NCBI GenBank assembly: GCA_024707305.1
Contig: JANPZZ010000009.1
Span: 294,802 to 358,801, forward strand
Direction of reading: 5' to 3'
From: Chitinophagaceae bacterium
GTDB taxonomy: Bacteria; Bacteroidota; Bacteroidia; Chitinophagales; Chitinophagaceae
Length of the DNA stretch: 64,000 bases
Positions 20,131 through 29,589 of this stretch are shown one piece after another (position 1 is the first letter of the stretch; the number at the start of each line of letters is the position of its first letter). Below the pieces are notes generated by a model. It saw nothing but the letters and a program-made list of their open reading frames with translations. It was not told where the DNA came from and did not search any database. A program made the translations under genes and the position numbers.

Positions 20131-20805
20131 ATGAAAAATCACGAAACTAACGCTGTTATTAAAGTTGCGATCGCCGACGACCATGCTCTTTTCCGTACCG
20201 GGGTGAAAACTTCTCTCTCCAGCAGAAAAGATATCCAAATGGTAGCTGAAGCTGAAAACGGAATGCAGTTGCTCAACCTGCTGCGCCACATTCAGCCCGA
20301 CGTCGTACTGCTTGATATCCAGATGCCTATTATGGACGGCCTGGCTACGCTTCCTGAAATCAAAAAGTTATATCCCAACGTTAAAGTGATCATGCTGAGC
20401 ATGCACAACGACCATTCTGTGATTTCACGCATGATGGAAATTGGTGCTAACTCATACCTGACCAAAGAATCTGGTTCAGAAATGATCTATGATGCAATCC
20501 GCACTGTATATGAGCAGGATTTCTTCTTTAACGATCTCACCAATAAGGCATTGTTAAGCGGTTTGCGTACTAAACGTACTGCAGAGTCAAGCATGCCTGC
20601 TGATGTACAATTGACTGATAAGGAAATTACGATACTGAAACTGATGTGCGAAGAAAAGAGCACAAAAGAAATTGCAGATATCGTTGACCTTAGCCCTCGT
20701 ACTGTGGAAGCAATCCGCGATAAACTCAAAACCAAAACCGGCACCAAGTCGATGGCCGGCCTGGTAATGTACGCAGTAAAAGCCGGTCTTGTTGAACAAC
20801 TATAA
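20131..20805 (+). CDS. NarL/FixJ-family response regulator (orphan)
   Basis: 224 residues, intact. The receiver domain has the acidic pair ADD (15-17), phospho-acceptor Asp62 in LLDIQMP and Lys in YLTKES. The C-terminal LuxR-type helix-turn-helix (about 160-215) has recognition segment KEIADIVDLSPRTVEAIRDK. No histidine kinase gene is next to it, so its partner must be elsewhere. A similar regulator at 39080-39769 does have one. A strong terminator directly follows, so it is a single-gene unit. The upstream 240 bases hold no gene I can see. Confidence 0.92.
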   Translation: MKNHETNAVIKVAIADDHALFRTGVKTSLSSRKDIQMVAEAENGMQLLNLLRHIQPDVVLLDIQMPIMDGLATLPEIKKLYPNVKVIMLSMHNDHSVISRMMEIGANSYLTKESGSEMIYDAIRTVYEQDFFFNDLTNKALLSGLRTKRTAESSMPADVQLTDKEITILKLMCEEKSTKEIADIVDLSPRTVEAIRDKLKTKTGTKSMAGLVMYAVKAGLVEQL

Positions 20806-20837
20806 GGCTGAACTGATATTGTAAATAGATAATTTAT

Positions 20838-20875
20838 TAACCCTTATAAGAATGATTCTTATAAGGGTTATTTTT
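20838..20875 (+). terminator. Terminator after the response regulator
   Basis: TAACCCTTATAAG (20838-20850) pairs perfectly with CTTATAAGGGTTA (20858-20870) around a 7-base loop and is followed by TTTTT. It lies 33 bases after the response regulator stop. Confidence 0.85.
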
Positions 20876-20913
20876 ATGCATTAATTGTTCCGCTCAAAAA
20901 ATCGAAGTCGTAT

Positions 20914-21729
20914 TTGTCCCAATCGTACATCATAAATGGAAAAATAAAAGTGGGCGGAGATATTTCTCCCGCTTTTCGCTCATTTAGATATGGTGATGGC
21001 TTTTTTGAAACCATCCGGTGGACGATGGGTAAACCGGAACTGGGCGATTTACATTTCGACCGGTTTTTTGAAGCTGCTACAGAAATGGAATACGAAATTC
21101 CGCCGGGGCTGGATCGGCAGCGGCTTACAGTAGAAATGGCCAACCTGGTGAAAGAAAACAATTGTGATGCATCTGCACGGATCCGGTTAACAGCCTGGCG
21201 GGGTGAAGGCGGTTTATTCGATGGCGATAATACTTTGCATTACTGCATCGACTGCAGTCCGTTGAACGATAACCAAAATTCGCCAGGTGAAAAAGGCTGG
21301 GATGTGGGCATATTTAGAGACGCCGCTAAGCCCGCTAATCGCTTCTCGCGTTTTAAAACCAATAACTACTACCCCTATTATTATGCGGCCCGATCGGCGA
21401 TGAAAAAACTTTGGCTGGATGTAATTGTTCTAAATTTCGCTGGTCGCGTATCTGATTCCTGCATTGCGAATGTTTTTATCGTGCGTGAAGGTAAAATCAT
21501 CACGCCGCCGTTGAGTGAAGGCCCGGTGGCAGGGGTAATGCGCCGCCATCTTTTGCAACATTTCGATATCATCGAAAGCCCGGTGACTGTTGAAGAACTT
21601 GAAACAGCCGACGAAATTTTCCTCAGCAACTCCATACGCCGCATACAATGGGTACGCAAGTTGGGTGATCGCATTTATACCAATAATGTGAGCAGCCAGA
21701 TTTATGACAGGTTGCTGCAAACCTTTTAA
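20914..21729 (+). CDS. Class IV aminotransferase (branched-chain aminotransferase / aminodeoxychorismate lyase family)
   Basis: PLP-dependent fold-type IV enzyme of 271 residues. It has RYGDGFFETIR near the N-terminus, the catalytic lysine in FSRFKTNNYYPYY, ISPAF before it, EGPVAGVMRR for the cofactor phosphate, and SNSIRRIQWV near the end. The family includes branched-chain aminotransferase, D-amino-acid transaminase and 4-amino-4-deoxychorismate lyase. The short size and lone position fit the lyase (PabC) slightly better, but the motifs do not decide. The start is a TTG at 20914; no ATG is in frame upstream, and the codon lies just past the preceding terminator. phr follows after 21 bases. 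Confidence 0.8.
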   Translation: MSQSYIINGKIKVGGDISPAFRSFRYGDGFFETIRWTMGKPELGDLHFDRFFEAATEMEYEIPPGLDRQRLTVEMANLVKENNCDASARIRLTAWRGEGGLFDGDNTLHYCIDCSPLNDNQNSPGEKGWDVGIFRDAAKPANRFSRFKTNNYYPYYYAARSAMKKLWLDVIVLNFAGRVSDSCIANVFIVREGKIITPPLSEGPVAGVMRRHLLQHFDIIESPVTVEELETADEIFLSNSIRRIQWVRKLGDRIYTNNVSSQIYDRLLQTF

Positions 21730-21750
21730 AGACCGGCTTGTTGCTACAAC

Positions 21751-23057
21751 ATGCCCGCTCCTGTCAACTTATTCTGGTTTCGCCGTGACCTGCGCCTGCA
21801 CGACAATGCAGGACTCTACCATGCGCTCAAAAGTGGCAAACCCGTGCAGCCCATCTTCATCTTCGACCGCAATATCCTGGACCAACTGGAAGACCGCCAG
21901 GATCGCAGGGTGAGCTTTATACATGAACAGATTTTACTGCTGCAGGAAAAATTAAAGCAATACGGAGCAACACTGGATGTGCGATATGGTAAACCTGAAG
22001 AAATCTTTTTACAACTGATCAATGATTACAACGTAGAAGGAGTTTATTGTAATCATGATTACGAACCTTATGCACGCGAACGAGATCATGTGGTAAGCGA
22101 CATCTTAAAAAAATAATGGCAGCGCATTTCATTCTTTTAAAGACCAGGTAATATTTGAAAAAAATGAAGTGGTAAAAGATAATGGCGAACCTTATACCGT
22201 TTTTACACCTTACAGTCGCAAATGGAAATCGAAGCTGAATGCATTTTATATGCGCAAATATCCTGTTGAAAAATATAGCAAGGCCTTTTTAACACAAAAA
22301 GAAAAAGAGATCCCTACCCTTGAATCAATGCAATTCATGGATGGCGGCAATAAATCTCCTTACAGGAAATGGGATCCTGAAAAAATAAAATCTTACAAAG
22401 AGCTGCGCGATTTCCCGGCTGAAGATGGAACGAGTCGGTTAAGTGTCCATTTAAGATTTGGTACAATCAGCATCAGGCAGTTGGTACGCGAAACTTCAGT
22501 ACAAAGTGAAACATTTTTGAACGAATTAATCTGGCGTGAATTTTATCAGGCCATACTCTGGCATTTTCCGCATGTGGTGAATCAATCATTCAAACCTGCT
22601 TATGATTTTATAAAATGGCGAAACAATGAAGCAGAATTCCAGGCCTGGTGTGAAGGGAAAACCGGTTACCCGATTGTAGATGCAGGCATGCGGGAATTGA
22701 ATGCTACTGGTTATATGCACAATCGTGTGCGTATGATTGTAGCTTCATTCTTAACAAAACACCTGCTGATTGACTGGCGTTGGGGTGAAGCCTATTTTGC
22801 ATCGAAGCTGCTGGACTATGATTTATCCGCTAACAATGGTGGATGGCAATGGGCCGCTGGCAGCGGTTGTGATGCAGCTCCTTATTTCCGCATTTTTAAT
22901 CCCGCCCTTCAAACAAAAAAATTCGATCCACAATTAAAATACATTCAAAAAATGGGTGCCGGAAGTTGATGATCCCGATTATCCCCAGCCAATTGTGAAC
23001 CATGAACTGGCACGCAAACGATGTTTGGAAACTTATGGTGCCGCATTGAAAAAATAA
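21751..23057 (+). CDS. phr: Deoxyribodipyrimidine photolyase
   Basis: Blue-light FAD enzyme that splits cyclobutane pyrimidine dimers. The N-terminal antenna domain starts LFWFRRDLRLHDNAGLYHAL. The C-terminal FAD domain has RLSVHLRFGTISIRQLV, LIWREFYQAILW, MRELNATGYMHNRVRM and LLDYDLSANNGGWQWAAGSG, all hallmarks of class I photolyases. About 434 residues after two repairs: one A missing in the run near 22109-22115, and a shift near 22950 after KYIQKMG that restores WVPEVDDPDYPQPIVNHE and the end ALKK at 23057. Class I CPD photolyase is preferred over cryptochrome DASH by length and motifs. It follows the aminotransferase gene closely and may be cotranscribed. Confidence 0.92.
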
Positions 23058-23119
23058 GCCGGCTTTATACCTCGTAAATCATAAATTCGCTGCATCATCA
23101 TTCCGGTGAAAAATCTCAC

Positions 23120-24069
23120 ATGACCCTTGTACAGCTTGAGTATATTATTGCGGTTGATACCTGGCGGCATTTTGCCACTGCAGCAGAACATTGCTTTGTT
23201 ACGCAGCCAACCCTCAGCATGCAAATACAAAAACTGGAATCGGAACTGGGCGTAATAATTTTCGATCGTAGTAAACAGCCTGTGGTACCTACAGAAGCTG
23301 GAATAGAAATAATTGAAACAGCAAGGCGCATCCTTCGTGAAAAAGACAGTCTTCTTGAAACGGTGCAACGTCATAAAGGTTTACTCACGGGAGAATTACG
23401 CATTGGCATCATCCCTACCCTAGCGCCTTACCTGCTGCCACTTTTTATACAATCATTTACCCAGAAATATCCGCATGTGCGACTGGTAGTGCACGAGATG
23501 ATGACAGAACTCATCATCACGCGCCTGCGTGAAGGAAAACTGGATGCAGGATTATTGGTAACGCCCTTGCAGGAACCCGGCATTACAGAGCATGTGCTAT
23601 TTTATGAAGAACTGATGGCCTACGTTTCCCGTCGCAACGAAATGTATGAGAAGACTTATGTATTGCCACAGGATATTGATGCAAATAAATTGTGGTTGCT
23701 GGAGGAAGGACATTGTTTCCGATCTCAAATCGTTAATCTCTGCGAACTGAAAAAATGAGCCGCGAAAGCAGCCATTTCGATTACGAAGCAGGCAGCATTG
23801 AAACATTGCGCAGAATGGTGGAAATGAATGATGGCATCACCATTATACCAGAGTTGGCAACATTAGACATGCCTGCGAAGCAGCAACAGCAGATCCGCCG
23901 TTTTCGCAAACCCGCACCTATGCGTGAAGTGAGCATTGTTGTGCACCGCAACCAGGTAAAGAAAAGGCTGATCGACAAACTGAGTAAAGAAATTCTTTCT
24001 ACCCTCCCGGATAAAATCCGAAAGAATAAATCCGGTAAAATTGTTCCAGTTGCCGAAGACCCTAAATAG
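23120..24069 (+). CDS. oxyR: Hydrogen peroxide sensor OxyR (LysR family)
   Basis: LysR-type regulator of about 315 residues. The N-terminal winged helix-turn-helix is TAAEHCFVTQPTLSMQIQKL, and the rest is an effector domain. The redox pair is Cys199 and Cys208 in EGHCFRSQIVNLC, at the same residue numbers as in E. coli OxyR. Peroxide should join them in a disulfide and turn the protein into an activator of catalase and peroxidase genes. One shift (A-run near 23750-23755, ELKK) separates the frame of residues 1-212 from the rest, which reads SRESSHFDYEAGSIETLRRM. No katA, ahpCF or dps gene is adjacent, so its targets lie elsewhere. Confidence 0.93.
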
Positions 24070-24099
24070 GCTTTATTAAGGAAACAATTCAGCTAAGTA

Positions 24100-25339
24100 T
24101 TAATTGTAAACTTTCCCTGAAAGTTTACCAACTGTCAATCCCTGCACTACAATTGAGAATACAACCACAAAGTAAGTCATCTCCAAAAGAATTTCCTTAT
24201 ACGCACCATTTGCTACAGAAAGAACGAGGGCAATGGAAACACCACCCCGCAGTCCTCCCCAAACCAACATGGTAATTGACGCCTTGCTAAGCTTTGGTTT
24301 GAATGGAACTATCAGTGACGGAATCCAAATAGAAAGAAACCGCGCCAGCAACACTACAAAAAATGGCTGCAGTTGAAATGAGCCAGTGTGCGCTAAGGTC
24401 AGGAATAATCAACAGTTCAAAACCAATAAAGAGGAAAAGGATCGCATTGAGAATTTCATCCGTCAGCTCCCAGAATTTGGTGAGATAATCTTTTGTGGTG
24501 TTTGACATTGCCACTTTTTTACCATAGTTACCAATAAACAAACCGGCAGCCACCATGGTAAGCGGACCCGAAATATGTGTGGCATGTGCAATCAGGTAAC
24601 CACCCATTACCACAGAAAGTGTAATGAGTACGGAAACTATATAATCGTCGATTCCTTTAATGGCTTTAGACGCAGTGTAACCCAGCAATAAACCTAAGGC
24701 AATTCCTCCCACTGCTTCTTTTATCAATAGCCAGGATACGCCTGTGAATGTAATTTCAGTTGATTCAACCTGCGCGATCTGTAGGATCACTGCAAACAAC
24801 ACAACGGCTACACCATCATTAAAAAGCGATTCACCGGCAATTTTAGTTTCAAGTGATTTGGGAACATTCGCTTTTTTCAAAATACCCAATACTGCAATTG
24901 GATCTGTGGGCGAAATGAGTGCGCCAAACAGAAGACAATAGATAAATGGTAATTCAACTTTAAAAATCGGAGTGATATAATAAATAAGAATACCAATAAT
25001 AAACGTAGAGATGATAACGCTTACAGTTGAGAAAATAATCACTGGCAAACGCTGTTGCCGAAGATCTGCAATATTAACATGGATGGCTCCTGCAAAAAGC
25101 AGGAAGTTCAGCATCGCTCCCATCAATATTTCCGTAAAATCAAACTCGGAAACAAACTGGAGGAATTTCGTTGTCGTTTCAGGGAAGATGTTAAAACCTG
25201 TAAATCGGATTACCACAGAAACCACAATCGCCATTAGCATGATGCCAATGGTAGAAGGTAGTTTGAGAAAACGAAGATTGAGGTACGCGAAAAGCGATGC
25301 AAGAACAATCAGAACCGAAAACGAATAATATAATTCCAT
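24100..25339 (-). CDS. Cation:proton antiporter (CPA1 / NhaP type)
   Basis: Inner-membrane Na+(K+)/H+ exchanger with about 12 membrane helices in some 412 residues. Family signatures are FLLFAGAIHVNIADL, ALISPTDPIAVLGILK and the ion-binding helix IAGESLFNDGVAVVLF, which carries the essential acidic pair, plus VWGGLRGGVSIALVLS near the C-terminus. A one-base shift in the T-run around 24345-24365 separates the last 80 residues; repair gives IFFVVLLARFLSIWIPSL. It stands alone, convergent with oxyR. Na+ over K+ specificity cannot be told from these motifs. Confidence 0.9.
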
Positions 25340-25456
25340 ATTACCAATAAAAATTATGCGAATGCCGCAAGTATAAGAAATACGAAAGAAAATCGCTCCG
25401 ATTTTCTATGTAATTATTTTTAAAATTTCAGAGCGTGGTGTTGAACACGTGTGAGA

Positions 25457-26254
25457 TTATAGAGAATTGAATTCACGTTGCAGGGTTTCCACAGCAGCAT
25501 GACCTGTTGTTCCCAAATCCGTCGTGAACTCATTTACGTATAAATTAATATGTTTCCGCATTACCTCTTCACTCATCTCCTGGGCATGGCCGGTAATAAA
25601 TGGAGAAAGATCAGGATATTTTTTCCAGGCATATGCCAGGCTCTCACTTATTAATCGGTTGATATCGTTAGCGACATCATCACCCAATCCTTTTCGAATT
25701 GCAATTGCTCCGAGTGGAATGGGCACCTGCATACGTTGTTCCCAAACCGTTCCGAGATCCGCCACCAGGTGTAATCCACGTTCAGCATACGTAAATCGGT
25801 TCTCATGGATCAATACGCCCAGGTCGTGTTCTCCGCTTAACACCATTTTTTCAATAGCTGAAAAGAGCATATGCGTTTTCTTTTTCGCATCAGGAAATGC
25901 GAAATTAAAAAGCAGGTGTGCCGTAGTATGTTCTCCCGGTAAAGCGACAGAGAGTTCATTGAAATTTTGTGGCAGCTCAGGTAACGGCTTTGCGCTTACC
26001 AGCAATGGGCCCACGCCCCTGCCAAGCGCCGCACCTGAATTTAATAACTGATATTCATTGCTGCTGCGGAATAACGCAGGGAAACTGAGTTTGGTGATAT
26101 CCAGTTTTCCCTCCAGGGCCCATTTATTTAGCGTTTGCACATCTTCCAGCACCACATCAAATACATATTTTCCGGTTGATATCGTTCCCGACACCAACGC
26201 ATCGAAAATAAAAGTATCATTGGGACATGGACTAAATCCAAGTGTCAGCTTCAT
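25457..26254 (-). CDS. mqnD: 1,4-dihydroxy-6-naphthoate synthase
   Basis: Last specific enzyme of the futalosine branch of menaquinone synthesis; it turns cyclic dehypoxanthinyl futalosine into 1,4-dihydroxy-6-naphthoate. 265 residues from the start at 26254 (MKLTLGFSPCPNDTFIFDAL), the typical MqnD beginning; the longer frame to 26332 only reads back into mqnB. The periplasmic-binding-protein-like fold shows as SGAALGRGVGPLL, LPGEHTTAHLL and GVLIHENRFTY. Its ATG overlaps the mqnB stop by four bases, so the two are one operon. No mqnA or mqnC is in the window. Confidence 0.94.
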   Translation of the reverse strand: MKLTLGFSPCPNDTFIFDALVSGTISTGKYVFDVVLEDVQTLNKWALEGKLDITKLSFPALFRSSNEYQLLNSGAALGRGVGPLLVSAKPLPELPQNFNELSVALPGEHTTAHLLFNFAFPDAKKKTHMLFSAIEKMVLSGEHDLGVLIHENRFTYAERGLHLVADLGTVWEQRMQVPIPLGAIAIRKGLGDDVANDINRLISESLAYAWKKYPDLSPFITGHAQEMSEEVMRKHINLYVNEFTTDLGTTGHAAVETLQREFNSL

Positions 26255-26916
26255 AGTTGATTTGTTTTTAGGGCAGGCAACCAGTTTATCAGGTAATCGT
26301 TCAATGCGCGCACGGCTGTTGCCATTTGCCATTCCTGTTTATCACGCACGCCCACCGCATTACTTACCGTGCGAATCTGCAGGAAAGGAATTCCTGCCTG
26401 CAGGCATGCGTAATGCCCTGCGGCACCTTCCATCGTTTCCAGTTTTACGCCGGCACTGCGCAGCCGGTGGATATCTTCTTCGCGCGTAGTGACCTGGTTA
26501 ACGGTAGCAGAAGCAACAAGCGGCAGGCCGGTTTGTTGCAACAGTTGCTGGTGTGGGTTAATGAGCCAACTTTGATGGAAGGGTGGTAAATCGGGATGTA
26601 TTAAATGCAGATCGAAAACGCTTTTGAAGCCCGATGCTTCCCAGGCGCCCAGGTCGCCGATCGTATCTCTTTCCACAGCAAGCGGCTGCGTCGGTTCCCA
26701 TGCAGCGGAAAAGCTGCCCGCCACACCCGCCTGAATCACCAGTTGGGGGTTGATTTCCGCCATGTGGCGTCCCAGCCACCAGCCAGTCAACAGGCTGCCA
26801 ACGCCCGTAATACCCGGTATAATTAAGTGATCACCCACCTGATTATCACGCTCTTTCAGCCAGTCGATAACCGGCGCCAGTTCCATTCTTGTAGCCGAGA
26901 TCAGGAGAATTCGCAT
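26251..26916 (-). CDS. mqnB: Futalosine hydrolase
   Basis: Nucleoside-phosphorylase-fold enzyme that releases hypoxanthine from futalosine in menaquinone synthesis. 221 residues from ATG 26916 (MRILLISATRMELAPVIDWL). It has GITGVGSLLTGWWLGRHM, QAGVAGSFSA and the purine/ribose site LETMEGAAGHYAC followed by RTVSNAVGVRDK. The latter marks MqnB against the related MTA/SAH nucleosidases. It is cotranscribed with mqnD through a four-base stop/start overlap and is divergent from the PTPS genes. The presence of both genes implies the organism makes menaquinone by the futalosine route instead of the classical men route. Confidence 0.93.
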   Translation of the reverse strand: MRILLISATRMELAPVIDWLKERDNQVGDHLIIPGITGVGSLLTGWWLGRHMAEINPQLVIQAGVAGSFSAAWEPTQPLAVERDTIGDLGAWEASGFKSVFDLHLIHPDLPPFHQSWLINPHQQLLQQTGLPLVASATVNQVTTREEDIHRLRSAGVKLETMEGAAGHYACLQAGIPFLQIRTVSNAVGVRDKQEWQMATAVRALNDYLINWLPALKTNQL

Positions 26917-26935
26917 ACTGCAAATATCCGCAAAC

Positions 26936-26965
26936 CTTGTCATTTGCAGGCAAATTGTAACTTTG
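26936..26965 (+). promoter_or_regulatory. Candidate promoter for the PTPS-folE operon
   Basis: CTTG (26936-26939), an 18-base spacer, then TAACTTTG (26958-26965), matching the Bacteroidota TAnnTTTG -7 element. It lies between divergent mqnB and the first PTPS gene, 19 bases before the latter's start. Confidence 0.45.
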
Positions 26966-26984
26966 CCGCCATTTCATTCTATAT

Positions 26985-27396
26985 ATGGTATACCTCACAA
27001 GAGTTGAACATTTCAACGCTGCACATAAATTATACAATCCCGAGTGGACGCCGGAGCAGAACGAGACCGTTTTCGGGAAATGCGCCAATGAGAACTGGCA
27101 TGGTCACAATTATGAATTGCTGGTTACGGTAAAAGGGGAAACCCGATCCCGGTACAGGCTTTGTATTTGATGTTAAACGCCTGAGCACCATCATTAAAGA
27201 ACATATCACGGAAAAGCTCGACCATCGCAACCTGAACCTGGATGTCGACTTTATGCGGGGGAAAATGTGTAGTACCGAGAACCTGGCGATTGCCATCTGG
27301 CAGCAACTAATTCCGCATCTCCCTGAATCCGTACAACTTCATAGCATTAAACTCTATGAAACACCGCGGATTTATGTGGAGTATTTTGGCGAATAA
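26985..27396 (+). CDS. 6-pyruvoyl-tetrahydropterin / 6-carboxytetrahydropterin synthase family, copy 1
   Basis: T-fold enzyme acting on dihydroneopterin triphosphate. It has zinc ligands His in HFNAAHKL and HGH in WHGHNYEL, catalytic Cys in FGKCANE, and later DHRNLNLD and LYETPRIYVEY. About 137 residues. A surplus G in gggg near 27137 breaks the frame; without it the text runs VKGKPDPGTGFVFDVKRL. The family makes either biopterin precursors (PTPS) or the queuosine precursor (QueD), and the motifs do not settle which. It is followed by a diverged tandem copy and folE, all on the same strand. Confidence 0.85.
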
Positions 27397-27433
27397 TTCC
27401 TTGGGTAAGAAACGAAAACTGATACATTAACGA

Positions 27434-27847
27434 ATGCAATATAAAACCAGCATCTACCGGCGTGAACATTTTAATGCAGCACACCGGCTGTTTAACCCGG
27501 TATGGGATGATTCGAAGAATGCGGATGTGTTTGGCAAATGCGCACTCGCGAATTATCACGGCCACAACTATGAGCTGGATGTGAAAATAACCGGTTATCC
27601 CGACCCTGAAACCGGTTATGTGATGGATATGAAAAAACTGTCGGATCTGGTACAGCGCGAGATTCATACGCGTTTTGATCATAAAAACCTGAATCTTGAT
27701 ACGGTTGAATTCAGAAACCTGAACCCAACAGCAGAAAACATTGCAAGGGTGATTTATGATTTACTGCGCCCGCATATCGACGAAGACAAAGATCTACAGA
27801 TTCGTTTATATGAAACGCCAAGAAATTTTGTGGATTACCCTGCTTAA
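27434..27847 (+). CDS. 6-pyruvoyl-tetrahydropterin / 6-carboxytetrahydropterin synthase family, copy 2
   Basis: 137 residues, intact, clearly paralogous to the preceding gene (REHFNAAHRLFNPVW against VEHFNAAHKLYNPEW; FGKCALANYHGHNYEL against FGKCANENWHGHNYEL). All catalytic residues are kept: His, HGH, Cys, DHKNLNLD, YETPRNF. Two complete copies in tandem suggest that one serves queuosine (QueD) and the other a pterin branch, or that they assemble together; this is inference. folE, which makes their common substrate from GTP, starts 35 bases downstream. Confidence 0.88.
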   Translation: MQYKTSIYRREHFNAAHRLFNPVWDDSKNADVFGKCALANYHGHNYELDVKITGYPDPETGYVMDMKKLSDLVQREIHTRFDHKNLNLDTVEFRNLNPTAENIARVIYDLLRPHIDEDKDLQIRLYETPRNFVDYPA

Positions 27848-27882
27848 AAGCGTGACAAATATTTAACTCATTAATCAAGGAC

Positions 27883-28485
27883 ATGGCATATAGGAAAGAA
27901 GAAACTTACGACGAGAAAACTACTTCGGGACTTATTACCAACTATCGTGAAGTACTTTCATTATTAGGAGAAGATCCGGAAAGAGAGGGTTTGAAAAAAA
28001 CACCTGAGCGCCTGGCAAAAGCCATGCAATTTCTTACACAAGGTTATGAAGTAGACGCACATGCGATTCTGAATTCGGCAAAGTTTCATGAAGACGTGAG
28101 TGAAATGATCGTTGTAAAAGATATTGAGCTTTACAGCATGTGCGAGCATCATATGTTACCATTTTTTGGAAAGGCACACGTCGCATATATCCCGAATGGA
28201 TGGATTACCGGATTGAGTAAAGTGGCACGAGTGGTAGATGCATATGCTCGCCGCCTGCAGGTGCAGGAGCGTTTGACCGTACAGATTATGGAAGCCATTC
28301 GTGAAACGCTGAATCCAATTGGCGTAGCTGTGGTAATTGAAGCGCAACATCTTTGTATGATGATGCGTGGTGTACAAAAACAAAATTCAGAAACAACAAC
28401 ATCTGCATTCTATGGCGAATTCCAAAAAAATTCCACACGAAGTGAATTTTTAAAATTGATTTCGTCGGATCTGAGTCGCAGATAA
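27883..28485 (+). CDS. folE: GTP cyclohydrolase I
   Basis: Converts GTP to 7,8-dihydroneopterin triphosphate, entry point to folate, biopterin and queuosine. 200 residues, intact. The zinc site is [11 protein letters not shown] (about 86-96) with the second Cys in [14 protein letters not shown]. Further signatures are [12 protein letters not shown] and [11 protein letters not shown], and the C-terminus is [14 protein letters not shown]. Zinc ligands are complete, so it is the zinc-dependent type IA enzyme. It ends the PTPS1-PTPS2-folE cluster; its stop codon touches the GATCGATG-type repeat at 28488. Confidence 0.95.
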   Translation: MAYRKEETYDEKTTSGLITNYREVLSLLGEDPEREGLKKTPERLAKAMQFLTQGYEVDAHAILNSAKFHEDVSEMIVVKDIELYSMCEHHMLPFFGKAHVAYIPNGWITGLSKVARVVDAYARRLQVQERLTVQIMEAIRETLNPIGVAVVIEAQHLCMMMRGVQKQNSETTTSAFYGEFQKNSTRSEFLKLISSDLSRR

Positions 28486-28487
28486 CC

Positions 28488-28622
28488 GAGGATCGATGGT
28501 CGATGATCGATGTCCGTTGTCCGACAGACGATGCGAATGCAGGAATGCCGCTCCCAAATACAAGACCGGATTTCTTGCGCTTTAGACACTCATCGAACAT
28601 CGACCATCGACCATCGATCAAC
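28488..28622 (-). repeat. GATCGATG-type dispersed repeat with core, reverse copy
   Basis: Degenerate gatcgatgg/tcgatgatc units flank a core of about 80 bp (28515-28595). Read on the minus strand the core shares gatgagtgtctaaagcgca at one end and gtcggacaacggacatcg at the other with the block at 1741-1935; the middle has diverged. It starts three bases after the folE stop. Confidence 0.75.
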
Positions 28623-28632
28623 GAATTAAGAT

Positions 28633-28664
28633 TTTGCAGGTTGCCCGCTTTGTGGCATTTTTGC
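28633..28664 (+). promoter_or_regulatory. Candidate promoter for fabD
   Basis: TTTG (28633-28636), a 20-base spacer, then CATTTTTG (28657-28664), one base off the TAnnTTTG element, 19 bases before the fabD ATG. Spacing is right; the first base of the -7 element is not consensus. Confidence 0.35.
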
Positions 28665-28683
28665 TGACTAACGAAACTTTATC

Positions 28684-29574
28684 ATGAAACACGCGTACGT
28701 TTTTCCAGGACAGGGATCACAGCATCCGGGCATGGGAAAAGATCATTATGAAAACAATGCTTTTGCCCGCAAATTATTTGAACAGGCAAATGACGTTTTA
28801 GGTTTTCGCATTTCTGAGATCATGTTTAATGGTTCAGAAGAAGATTTACGTAAAACAGATGTAACACAGCCTGCTGTTTTCCTTCATTCTGTTATCGCCT
28901 TCCGTAGTATTGATGCCGCCCGTCCTGAAATGGTGGCAGGCCATTCACTCGGTGAATTTTCTGCACTGGTTGCCAACGGAACGCTGAGTTTTGAAAGCGC
29001 ACTGGAACTGGTGATGATTCGCGCACGCGCGATGCAAAAGGCCGTAGAGCTGCAACCATCCACCATGGCAGCAGTGCTGGGGCTGGCAGATGAAAAAGTT
29101 GAAGACGTCTGTAAAACGGTTCAAAACGAAACCGGCGAGGTTGTCGTTCCCGCCAACTACAACTGTCCCGGCCAGTTGGTAATCAGCGGCACGATTAAAG
29201 GCATTGAAGTTGCCTGCGAGCAAATGAAAGCAGCGGGTGCAAAACGCGCGCTGGTACTTCCTGTAGGCGGTGCTTTTCATTCGCCATTGATGGAACCTGC
29301 CCGTGCAGAACTGCAGGCAGCAATTGAAAAAATTACATTCCACACTCCTACCTGCGCCGTTTACCAAAACGTGGCAGCAAAAGCAGTATTTGATAGAGAA
29401 GAAATCAAACAAAACCTGATTTCACAACTTACCGGCGCTGTGAAATGGACCCAATCCATTCAGGCAATGATCAACGATGGCGCATCACGCTTCACCGAAT
29501 GCGGACCGGGAAAAGTATTGCAGGGACTCATCGGAAAAATTGATAAAAACGTGGAAGCTCTTGGGATTTCTTAA
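28684..29574 (+). CDS. fabD: Malonyl-CoA:ACP transacylase
   Basis: Loads malonyl groups onto acyl carrier protein for fatty acid synthesis in the cytoplasm. 296 residues, intact. It begins with the family's YVFPGQGSQHPGMGK and has nucleophile Ser88 in AGHSLGEFSAL. The active-site Arg is in MIRARAMQ, and the catalytic His is in GGAFHSPLM. The end, FTECGPGKVLQGLIGKI, is typical. No fab, acp or plsX gene is adjacent, so it is a single-gene unit here, with repeats on both sides. Confidence 0.95.
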   Translation: MKHAYVFPGQGSQHPGMGKDHYENNAFARKLFEQANDVLGFRISEIMFNGSEEDLRKTDVTQPAVFLHSVIAFRSIDAARPEMVAGHSLGEFSALVANGTLSFESALELVMIRARAMQKAVELQPSTMAAVLGLADEKVEDVCKTVQNETGEVVVPANYNCPGQLVISGTIKGIEVACEQMKAAGAKRALVLPVGGAFHSPLMEPARAELQAAIEKITFHTPTCAVYQNVAAKAVFDREEIKQNLISQLTGAVKWTQSIQAMINDGASRFTECGPGKVLQGLIGKIDKNVEALGIS

Positions 29575-29589
29575 GAGTTGTGAAGTATA

